This document shows, in pieces, positions 57,071-64,000 of a stretch of 64,000 bases of DNA. Source of the stretch: Actinacidiphila cocklensis (lineage in GTDB: Bacteria > Actinomycetota > Actinomycetes > Streptomycetales > Streptomycetaceae); NCBI RefSeq assembly GCF_907177275.1, contig NZ_CAJSLV010000059.1, forward strand, positions 140,825 through 204,824. The letters are read 5' to 3'. The notes beneath the pieces were generated by a model that had not been told where the DNA came from, made no database searches, and saw only the letters and a program-made list of their open reading frames with translations. The number at the start of each line of letters is the position of its first letter. Within the stretch, counting starts at the first letter, position 1. Both the position numbers and the translations under genes were made by a program.

Positions 57071-57119
57071 CTTTCCCCCCACGCCGCACGTCGGTCGGCG
57101 CTCACTCCCTGGAGTCGCA

Positions 57120-58799
57120 GTGAGAACAGAACGACGCACGACACGAATACGTCCGATCATCCGCCTGGTGACCGCGCTGGCCGCCCTCATCGGGGCCGTC
57201 GTCCTCGGCGCCCTCTCCCCGGTGAGCGCGCAGGCCGGCACGAAGGCGCCGAGCGCGGCCGCGGCCGCCGCCGCCACGGGCCTGCACATCAGCAACGGCC
57301 GCCTGGTCGAGGGCAACGGCAACGACTTCGTCATGCGCGGCGTCAACCACGCGTACACCTGGTACACCGGCCAGACGCAGTCGCTCGCCGACATCAAGGC
57401 GCTGGGCGCCAACTCCGTCCGCATCGTGCTGTCCGACGGGCACCGCTGGACGAAGACCAGCCCCGCCGAGGTCGCCTCCCTCATCTCACAGTGCAAGTCC
57501 CTGCGGCTCATCTGCGTGCTGGAGGTGCACGACACCACCGGCTACGGCGAGGACTCCGCGGCCGGCACGCTCGACGAGGCGGCCGACTACTGGATCACCC
57601 TCAAGGACGTGCTCGCCGGCCAGGAGAACTACGTCATCATCAACATCGGCAACGAGCCCTGGGGCAACACCGACCCCGCCGGCTGGACCGCCCCCACCAT
57701 CGCCGCCGTCCAGAAGCTGCGCGCCGCCGGGTTCCAGCACACGATCATGGTGGACGCGCCCAACTGGGGCCAGGACTGGCAGGGCGTCATGCGCGCCAAC
57801 GCGCAGTCCGTCTACAACGCGGACACCACCGGCAACCTGATCTTCTCGATCCACATGTACAGCGTGTTCGACACCGCCCAGGAGATCACCGACTACCTGA
57901 ACGCCTTCGTCACCGCCAAACTCCCCATCCTCATCGGTGAGTTCGGCGGCCCCGCCGACCAGTACGGCGACCCCGACGAGGACACCATGATGGCCGACGC
58001 GCAGTCGCTCAAGCTCGGCTACCTGGCCTGGTCCTGGAGCGGCAACACCGACCCGATCCTCGACCTGGCGATCAACTTCGACCGGAACCAGCTCAGCGCC
58101 TGGGGGCAGCGCATCTTCAACGGCGTCAACGGCATCGCCCAGACCGCCAAGGAGGCCACCGTCTACGGCGGCGGCAGCACGGGTGACACCCAGGCGCCGA
58201 CCACCCCCGGCACCCCGGCCGCCTCCGCCGTGACGGCCACGTCCGCCACCCTCGGCTGGACCGCCGCCACCGACAACGTCGGCGTCACCGGCTACGACGT
58301 CGTCCGCGTCGACGGCACCACCGAGACCGCAGCCGGCGCCTCGGCCACCACCACCGCCGCCATCACCGGCCTGACCCCGAACACGGCGTACACCTTCGCC
58401 GTCTACGCGCGCGACGCCGCGGGCAACCGCTCGTCGCGCTCGGCCACGGTCAGCGTCACCACCGCCAAGGCGCCCGCCGTGGGCTGCTCCGTCGCCTACC
58501 GCGTCACCGGCAGCTGGCCCGGCGGCTTCCAGGGCGACATCACGATCCGCAACACCGGCGCCACCGCCATCAGCGGCTGGACGCTGGGCTTCTCGTTCGC
58601 CGACGGCCAGACCGTCGCCAACATGTGGGGCGCCACCGCCGCCCAGACCGGCACCACGGTGAGCGTCGCGCCCGCCCCGTACACCTCCGTGATCCCCGCC
58701 GCCGGCTCGGTCTCCCTCGGCTTCATCGGCACCTCGGGCTCCGCCAACTCCGTCCCGACCGCCTTCACCCTCAACGGCAGCGCCTGCACCCTGGGCTGA
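57120..58799 (+). CDS. Secreted endo-beta-1,4-mannanase GH5 with FN3 and CBM2
   Basis: 559 residues. Signal peptide (VTALAALIGAVVLGALSPVSAQAG). GH5_8-type catalytic domain: GLHISNGRLVEGNGNDFVMR, VLEVHDTTGYGED, acid/base Glu179 in NIGNEPWGN, nucleophile Glu274 in LIGEFGGP. Fibronectin III (~365-450) and CBM2 (CSVAYRVTGSWPGGFQGDIT; two bridging Cys) follow. Very close in motifs to Streptomyces ManA. GTG 57120 with GGAG; an earlier in-frame ATG lies inside the operator. CebR box upstream implies induction by cello-oligosaccharides. Confidence 0.93.
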   Translation: MRTERRTTRIRPIIRLVTALAALIGAVVLGALSPVSAQAGTKAPSAAAAAAATGLHISNGRLVEGNGNDFVMRGVNHAYTWYTGQTQSLADIKALGANSVRIVLSDGHRWTKTSPAEVASLISQCKSLRLICVLEVHDTTGYGEDSAAGTLDEAADYWITLKDVLAGQENYVIINIGNEPWGNTDPAGWTAPTIAAVQKLRAAGFQHTIMVDAPNWGQDWQGVMRANAQSVYNADTTGNLIFSIHMYSVFDTAQEITDYLNAFVTAKLPILIGEFGGPADQYGDPDEDTMMADAQSLKLGYLAWSWSGNTDPILDLAINFDRNQLSAWGQRIFNGVNGIAQTAKEATVYGGGSTGDTQAPTTPGTPAASAVTATSATLGWTAATDNVGVTGYDVVRVDGTTETAAGASATTTAAITGLTPNTAYTFAVYARDAAGNRSSRSATVSVTTAKAPAVGCSVAYRVTGSWPGGFQGDITIRNTGATAISGWTLGFSFADGQTVANMWGATAAQTGTTVSVAPAPYTSVIPAAGSVSLGFIGTSGSANSVPTAFTLNGSACTLG

Positions 58800-58805
58800 G
58801 CCCGA

Positions 58806-58857
58806 CACCGGGGTGTGGACGCCGCGGCCTGCGAAGCCCGGCGTCCACACCCCGGTG
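58806..58857 (+). terminator. Terminator after the mannanase gene
   Basis: 18-bp perfect stem: 58806-58823 with 58840-58857, 16-nt loop. Confidence 0.88.
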
Positions 58858-58971
58858 CGGACGGCCGACCGGATCACCGCCCGCCTGACGCCGGTCGACG
58901 GCCTGCTGCCGCAGCCGCACCCGCTCTTCCGGCGGCTCCAGGAGACGCCACGGCCGGCGTGACCGGACGGG

Positions 58972-59979
58972 TCAGAGCAGCAGGCGGGCCAGCAGGGACG
59001 TGGGCGTCGAGCCCATGCGTGCCCACAGGTCGGCGTCGGTCGCGGTGTGGGCCGCGAGGATCACCTCGCGCAGGGCGGTTCTGCGGCGTGCCGCGTACGC
59101 GGAGTCGGACTCGTCGCCCTGCGCCCAGACGCCGCCGGTCAGGGTGATGGTCACGCCGTCCCGCTGCAGGACGTACCCGACGGCGTCCTGCGGTGTGCCG
59201 CGGAACCACAGGCCGGGTGCCTCGTGGACGCACGGCGGGGACACCGAGCGGGTCGTGTCGCCGTCGGCCTCCAGCAGCGGGCCGCAGGGGTCCGTCGTGC
59301 CGGGGGTGACCACCTCGGCGCCCATCCAGGCGTCCATCGGGCCCGCGGGGAAGTCGAAGAGGGCGGTGAGCCGCCGACCGTCCCAGGTGTAGGGCTCCTG
59401 CGTCATCCCCGGGAGGGTGACCACCTGGGCGAGGGTGCGGGACGGGACGGCGTGGGACCGCAGCCACTGCTCGGCGGCGACATGCTGCTGCAGGCCCCGC
59501 ACCGGCACCGCGACGGCGTACACGGCGAACAGGCCGACGACGGCCGCCAGCACCGCCGTCCGCGACCGCACGATCGACGCCCATGCCACGCACAGCGCGG
59601 GCAGGCAGTAGACCAGGCAGCTCAGCACCCCCCAGTGGAAGGGGAGAAGCCGGACGAGCAGCAGCATCACCAGGGCGTCGGCGAGCAGGACGCGGCCCAG
59701 CAGCGGCTTCATGTCCGTGCCCCAGGTGCGCTGGACGCCGCGGAAGGCCAGCAGCATCGGCGGGACGCCCACCAGCAGTCCCAGCAGGACGACGACCGCG
59801 GCACCGAGCAGCCCGAACGGCACGCCGGAGCCCTCCAGCCACGACTGCGCCCCGACGACCGGGATCACCGAGACGACGGCTCCGGTGAGCCCCAGTCCGA
59901 GCAGGCCGGCCCACCGGGCGGTACGCGGCCGCCCGGCGCTCTCGGCACGCGACTCAGCCTGCTCCACATGAGCAGTCAT
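58972..59979 (-). CDS. Membrane protein with C-terminal external domain
   Basis: 335 residues. Four membrane segments in the first half: WAGLLGLGLTGAVVSVIPVV, GLLGAAVVVLLGLLVGVPPM, LLADALVMLLLVRLLPF and TAVLAAVVGLFAVYAVAVPV. The second half (~175-335), with two Cys (TTDPCGPLLEA, SPPCVHEAPG), is probably outside the cell. No family recognised. ATG 59977-59979 after GGGGGG. The short reading frame before it (58855-58962) is treated separately. Confidence 0.75.
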   Translation of the reverse strand: MTAHVEQAESRAESAGRPRTARWAGLLGLGLTGAVVSVIPVVGAQSWLEGSGVPFGLLGAAVVVLLGLLVGVPPMLLAFRGVQRTWGTDMKPLLGRVLLADALVMLLLVRLLPFHWGVLSCLVYCLPALCVAWASIVRSRTAVLAAVVGLFAVYAVAVPVRGLQQHVAAEQWLRSHAVPSRTLAQVVTLPGMTQEPYTWDGRRLTALFDFPAGPMDAWMGAEVVTPGTTDPCGPLLEADGDTTRSVSPPCVHEAPGLWFRGTPQDAVGYVLQRDGVTITLTGGVWAQGDESDSAYAARRRTALREVILAAHTATDADLWARMGSTPTSLLARLLL

Positions 59980-60130
59980 GTCCCCCCCAGGATCACCACA
60001 CCGGTGTCGAACCGTTCAGGGACCATCAAACCAGTGCGGGCGCGACACCTCACCAGTCAGGAGCCCGAGCGGGGGCGCAGGCGGCGTCGAATATCCTGCC
60101 TCGTTCCGGACAAGCCAGGAGGTCTGCACC

Positions 60131-60673
60131 ATGAGCGGCACCACGTCGCCCTTTCCCGAGCGCATCGAGCTGGCGGGGGAGGGCCTCGTCCTGCGCGACT
60201 GGACGGAGGCGGACCTGCCGGCGATGCACGACCTGTTCGACCACCCCGACATCGCGTACTGGACGCCGATCGTCTCCCCCTTCGACGACGCGGCCGCCCG
60301 CACCCGGCTGGACCGCGCCCGGCAGCTGCGGGCGGAGGGCACGGCGATCCTGCTGGCCATCACCGTCGACGGCAGCGCGCCCCTCGGCGAGGTGATGCTC
60401 CGGCGCGCCCCCGAGGGCACGGAACTCGGTTACGCGGTCGGCCCGGCCCACCGCGGCCAGGCGCTCGCCGCCCGCTCGGTGCGGGTGATGGCCGGGTACG
60501 CCTTCGAGCAGCTGGGCGCCGACCGCGTGATCCTGGAGCTGGAGGCCGAGAACGCCGCCAGCCTCGCCGTGGCCGCCCGGGTGGGCTTCACCCTCCTCGA
60601 CGTGCCGCTGATCGAGGGCGAGGAGAAGGGCCGCCCCTACGCCCTGCAGACCTGGGGCCTGGACCGCCCCTGA
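60131..60673 (+). CDS. GNAT family N-acetyltransferase (RimJ/RimL-like)
   Basis: 180 residues. LVLRDWTEADLPAMHDLFDH, TELGYAVGPAHRGQALAARS (acetyl-CoA loop) and LELEAENAASLAVAARVGFT. RimJ-like enzymes acetylate protein N-termini or small amines; target unknown. ATG behind AGGAGG. Confidence 0.9.
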   Translation: MSGTTSPFPERIELAGEGLVLRDWTEADLPAMHDLFDHPDIAYWTPIVSPFDDAAARTRLDRARQLRAEGTAILLAITVDGSAPLGEVMLRRAPEGTELGYAVGPAHRGQALAARSVRVMAGYAFEQLGADRVILELEAENAASLAVAARVGFTLLDVPLIEGEEKGRPYALQTWGLDRP

Positions 60674-60782
60674 CCTGGGATTCCGCTCCCTCGGGGCACG
60701 GATCGCGACGACGATGGGTTGCCTGCGGCAGGCCGGGTACGCGACATGGATGCCTCGTGACGACGGACCGGAGGGGTGAGGG

Positions 60783-61829
60783 ATGGAAGGCGCGTTGCGA
60801 CCGGTACTCGTGGTGGGGACGGCCCTCGCCGTCACCCTTGCCGTGGGCTACCTCGTCGACAGAACGCTGCGGGCGGCCGACGCGCGGCACCCCGAGACGC
60901 CGCTGTGGCACCTGCTGCGGCGCTGCCGGGTGCCGCTGCAGGTGGTCATCTGCGCGGCGATACTGCGCGGCGGGTACCGCGCCGCCCACGTCGTGCACCG
61001 CAACGCCTCGGGGGCGGGCGAGGTGCTCACCCTGGTGCTGATAGCCGCCACGGCGTGGCTGACGGTACGGGTGGCCACCGCCGTCACCGACTCCGCGTAC
61101 GCCCGCTACGCGGCCGTCTCCCGGGACGTGCCGAAGATCCGCCGGCTGCGGACCCAGTCGAACCTGATCCAGCGGGTGTTCACCGCGATCGTGGGCGTGA
61201 TCGCGGTCGCCTCGATGCTGTTCACCTTCCCCGGGATGCGCACCCTGGGGGCCTCGATGCTGGCCTCCGCGGGCATCATCGGCGTGGTCGCCGGCGTGGC
61301 GGCCCAGTCCACGCTGGGCAACCTCTTCGCCGGGCTGCAGATCGCCTTCGGCGACATGGTGCGGATCGGCGACACCGTGGTGGTCGACGGCGAGTGGGGC
61401 ACGGTCGAGGAGATCACCCTGACGTATCTGAGCGTGCGCACCTGGGACGAGCGGCGGATCACCATGCCGGTGTCGTACTTCACCAGCAAGCCCTTCGAGA
61501 ACTGGACCCGCGGCGACCCGCAGATCACCGGGACCGTCTACTTCCACCTGGACCACACCACCCCCGTCGACGCCATGCGCAAGCGGCTGCACGAGATCCT
61601 GGAGCACGCGCAGGAGTGGGACCGCAGGGCGTGGAACCTGGTGGTGATCGACAGCACCCCGACCACCATCCAGCTGCGCGCCCTGGTCACGGCCAAGGAC
61701 GCCGACGACCTGTTCAACCTGCGCTGCATCGTCCGCGAACGCCTCATCGAATGGCTCCGCGACGAATACCCCCACGCCCTCCCCCGCATCACCACCGCAG
61801 GAGCCCCGACCGCCCCGGCCACGGACTGA
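60783..61829 (+). CDS. Mechanosensitive ion channel, MscS family
   Basis: 348 residues. Four or so N-terminal membrane segments (VVGTALAVTLAVGYLV; VLTLVLIAATAWLTVR; VFTAIVGVIAVASMLF), then the pore-lining helix MLASAGIIGVVAGVAAQSTL and the beta domain GDMVRIGDTVVVDGEWGTVE, EITLTYLSVRTWDERRITMP. Opens under membrane tension to release osmolytes. ATG with GGAGGGG. Confidence 0.93.
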   Translation: MEGALRPVLVVGTALAVTLAVGYLVDRTLRAADARHPETPLWHLLRRCRVPLQVVICAAILRGGYRAAHVVHRNASGAGEVLTLVLIAATAWLTVRVATAVTDSAYARYAAVSRDVPKIRRLRTQSNLIQRVFTAIVGVIAVASMLFTFPGMRTLGASMLASAGIIGVVAGVAAQSTLGNLFAGLQIAFGDMVRIGDTVVVDGEWGTVEEITLTYLSVRTWDERRITMPVSYFTSKPFENWTRGDPQITGTVYFHLDHTTPVDAMRKRLHEILEHAQEWDRRAWNLVVIDSTPTTIQLRALVTAKDADDLFNLRCIVRERLIEWLRDEYPHALPRITTAGAPTAPATD

Positions 61830-61844
61830 ACGCTGCTATGCTCC

Positions 61845-61915
61845 GGGCGAATTCGAACGTGGGGGGCTACCGGAGGATTCCTCGGCCCGGTGGACGGGTC
61901 AGGTTCGAATCGCCC
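61845..61915 (+). terminator. Hairpin after the MscS gene, also the leader of the repeat protein
   Basis: GGGCGAATTCGAAC (61845-61858) pairs with 61903-61915 as 13 bp with one bulged A. It starts 15 bp after the mscS stop. TATGCT at 61837-61842 could be a -10 for the next gene. Confidence 0.55.
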
Positions 61916-61966
61916 TTCCCGCGCTTGCCGTCCCGTCGCGTGAGACGGGCTCGCCCAGGGGGAAAA

Positions 61967-64000
61967 GTGGCGCTGAACGGTCCTGCCCGGCGACTCCTCG
62001 CCGGCACCGTGGCTCTTGTGCTGGCGTCCGGTGTCGGACCGCTGGCGGTGACCGCGACCGCTGAATCCACGCCGGGCGCGGCCACGCCGTCGACCGGCAG
62101 CGCCGCCCTTGCCATCCCCCCGGGTTCTGAGATCCTCAGCGCCGGCCCGACCGGATTCCTGACGAACGACCGGGACGGCGGTCTGCTGTGGACCCGGTAC
62201 GCGGACGGGGCGGCCACGGCGCTGGGTTCGGACCGGTACCGGCCGATCCCGACGCACGGTTACGCCTCCGACGTCGTGGCCCTGGAACGCGGAACCGAGG
62301 ACGCCGCCGACCACCGTGTCGAGTTGCACGACATGGCTGCGGGAACGACCTCGTCCGTCGCGTTGGGCACCACGCGCCACTTCCTGGCGGCGGTCGGCAC
62401 GACGGTGGCGGCCTGCCGCTACTCCGGCCTGATCCCCGGCGTGTGCAAGGAGTTGCACCTTCTGGACGTCACCGACGGCGTACAGACCGACCGCACGGTC
62501 ACAGGGCTGCCGGCCGACACGACGTCGGTCGCGGTGACCGCTGCGGGGCCCGGCTCGCTGGCGCTGCGGTACGAGACGGCGGCGGACGGGGCCTCGACGT
62601 ACCACTACGCGGTCGTCGACGTACTGTCCGGCGCCGTCGCCCTGTCCCACGTGGCCACGCCATCGGTGCTGACCGCCGTTACACCGACGCACATGGCCTC
62701 AATAGCGTTTTCCGACCCGTCGGTGCTGGCCGTGGAGGACAGGGCCACGGGGCAGGTGACGCGGTTCGACACGAACGAGGGTCAGTGGCCGGTCAGGAGC
62801 GTGGTGGGCCTGACCGGGGACTGGGCGGTGTTCGGCGCGGCCGTGCAGGCCGACGACGGATCTCCCGAGAACGACATGTCGTTGAAGGCCGTCCCCCTGG
62901 CCGGGGGCGCCGACCGCAGGCTGCTGGACCACGCCACGTCCCTCACGTCCGCTCAGGACGGCGCTCTGCTGGTCATGGGCGGCACCGTGGCCCAGGGCGA
63001 GGGCCTCTACCGGATCTCAGCGGGGTCCGACGGTGCACCAGCCGTCGACATGGTCGCCCGCACCGGCCTGCCCACGGCGATCGGTGTGGTCAGCTCCAGC
63101 GTTCCTGCCGTGACGACGCTCGATACGGCTCCGTGGAAGGCGCGGTGGCAGTTGTCCCGCGGCAACGCCGACGTGTTCATCACCCTGCGCCACACCGCCA
63201 CGGGCGCCGTCGACCGGCTCTATCTGAGTCCCACGGACGACACCACCCGGCCGGTGCGGATGGATTTCTCGGGGCGGATCTTCGTGACCTGGGACGGCCT
63301 GGTCGACAAGGGCTCGGCCCCCAACGGTGACTACACGTGGCAGCTCACCGCGACACCGTCCAACGGACTCGGGCCGGCGCTGAACGCGAGCGGCACCTTC
63401 AAGGTCTCGCGCAAGCCGGCTCCCCATGACTACACGGACAACGGCTCGCCGGACCTGCTGGCCCGCGACAGCGCCGGTGTGCTGTGGCGGGAGGACACCA
63501 TCCCGGTTCCGGGGAGCGTGCAACTGACGAGCAACACCCGGGTGAGGATCGGCGGCGGCTGGAACGCCTACAACCGCGTCGTCGCGGTCGGCGATGTCGG
63601 CGGGATCTCCGCCGGCGACCTGGTGGCCCGCGACAGTGCCGGAGTGCTGTGGCTCTACCTCGGCACGGGCACCGGCACCTTCACCGCGCGCACCCGCATC
63701 GGCGGCGGCTGGAACATCTACAACCGGATCACCGGCATGGGGGACTTCTCCGGCGACGGACGGTCCGACCTCGTGGCGCGCGACAGTGCCGGCGTGCTCT
63801 GGCTCTACAGGGGCACCGGGAACTGGAGGGCTCCCTACCTGTCGCGGACCAGAGTCGGCGGAGGCTGGAACCTCTACGACCAGATCGTCGCGGTCGGCAA
63901 CGTCGGCGGGATCTCCGCCGGCGACCTGGTGGCCCGCGACAGTGCCGGAGTGCTGTGGCTCTACCTCGGCACGGGCACCGGCACCTTCACCGCGCGCACC
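61967..64000 (+). CDS. Secreted FG-GAP/VCBS-like repeat protein, N-terminal part
   Basis: At least 678 residues; runs off the window. Signal peptide LLAGTVALVLASGVGPLAVT with Ala-rich cleavage zone. A central beta-rich region (~45-480) has LVSGxVAL-like blades and an Ig-like segment YTWQLTATPSNGLGPALNAS. From ~490 on it has repeats DLLARDSAGVLWREDT, DLVARDSAGVLWLYLGTGTG, RIGGGWNIYNRITGMGDFSG. Such repeats form beta-propellers, often on cell-surface or glycosidase-linked proteins. GTG chosen because AGGGGGAAAA precedes it; a GTG 9 codons earlier lacks this. Confidence 0.82.
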   Translation, partial: MALNGPARRLLAGTVALVLASGVGPLAVTATAESTPGAATPSTGSAALAIPPGSEILSAGPTGFLTNDRDGGLLWTRYADGAATALGSDRYRPIPTHGYASDVVALERGTEDAADHRVELHDMAAGTTSSVALGTTRHFLAAVGTTVAACRYSGLIPGVCKELHLLDVTDGVQTDRTVTGLPADTTSVAVTAAGPGSLALRYETAADGASTYHYAVVDVLSGAVALSHVATPSVLTAVTPTHMASIAFSDPSVLAVEDRATGQVTRFDTNEGQWPVRSVVGLTGDWAVFGAAVQADDGSPENDMSLKAVPLAGGADRRLLDHATSLTSAQDGALLVMGGTVAQGEGLYRISAGSDGAPAVDMVARTGLPTAIGVVSSSVPAVTTLDTAPWKARWQLSRGNADVFITLRHTATGAVDRLYLSPTDDTTRPVRMDFSGRIFVTWDGLVDKGSAPNGDYTWQLTATPSNGLGPALNASGTFKVSRKPAPHDYTDNGSPDLLARDSAGVLWREDTIPVPGSVQLTSNTRVRIGGGWNAYNRVVAVGDVGGISAGDLVARDSAGVLWLYLGTGTGTFTARTRIGGGWNIYNRITGMGDFSGDGRSDLVARDSAGVLWLYRGTGNWRAPYLSRTRVGGGWNLYDQIVAVGNVGGISAGDLVARDSAGVLWLYLGTGTGTFTART
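63581..64000 (+). repeat. Near-identical 306-bp-period repeat inside the secreted protein gene
   Basis: 63581-63694 and 63887-64000 are the same except three bases (GAT versus AAC); the last 99 bp are identical. The unit spans two 51-residue repeats. Confidence 0.9.

Noticed and set aside
58855..58962. Short frame VRTADRITARLTPVDGLLPQ... after the mannanase terminator
   Set aside because: 35 codons, start inside the terminator stem, no known family; could be a gene remnant but cannot be supported.
61896..61916. T-arm-like GGTTCGAATC suggesting a tRNA
   Set aside because: It is the right arm of a 13-bp hairpin; no acceptor or anticodon stems can be drawn.

Overview
The window is a stretch of chromosome from a high-GC actinomycete. 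It is almost certainly a member of the Streptomycetaceae. Support comes from very high GC, strong G/C third-codon bias, many GTG starts and several apparently leaderless genes. Also typical are a MerR/cold-shock/DEAD-box helicase/SCO5918-type cluster, CebR-type boxes (TGGGAGCGCTCCCA) and secreted multidomain glycosidases. No rRNA, convincing tRNA, CRISPR array or intact insertion sequence was seen.

Layout. 1-7330: partial htpG, an SNF2-type helicase, a DUF5996 gene and a divergent Ro/TROVE gene, with a structured gap between the last two that could encode a Y RNA. 7395-10941: a GH16 beta-glucanase under a LacI-type palindrome, and an L,D-transpeptidase lipoprotein. 11080-13794: MerR regulator, cold-shock protein, DEAD-box helicase (Shine-Dalgarno buried in a hairpin) and a small conserved protein. 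13760-19258: alpha/beta-hydrolase, SDR and a large secreted beta-helix glucanase-like protein. 19441-25803: MarR, haloalkane-dehalogenase-like, GNAT, TetR-DHA2 efflux and STM4015-like genes.

25832-31716 is the most distinctive metabolic locus. A translationally coupled minus-strand operon encodes a type III CoA-transferase, a citryl-CoA-lyase-like protein and LigB-like and LigA-like extradiol dioxygenase subunits. It is flanked by an IclR regulator and a divergent amidohydrolase. Nearly identical operator blocks lie before the CoA-transferase and before the amidohydrolase, so they probably form one regulon for an aromatic or heteroaromatic compound.

31820-38711: DoxX, two divergent XRE regulators, a His-rich methyltransferase with its XRE-cupin regulator, a secreted-repeat lipoprotein, and KatG with a divergent Fur-family regulator. 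38876-41109: a cis-prenyltransferase overlapping by GTGA an MpaB/DUF2236 oxygenase fused to EF-hands. 41216-47184: an ECF41-like sigma factor, a LUD protein, an unknown protein, and a MoxR ATPase coupled to a metallopeptidase-like/VWA protein. 47187-56935: transporter, methyltransferase and regulator genes, many as divergent regulator-target pairs with clear inverted-repeat operators, ending in a toxin-antitoxin pair whose PIN toxin is cut by an in-frame TGA. 57120-64000: a CebR-box mannanase, a membrane protein, GNAT, MscS channel and the start of a secreted repeat protein that runs off the window.
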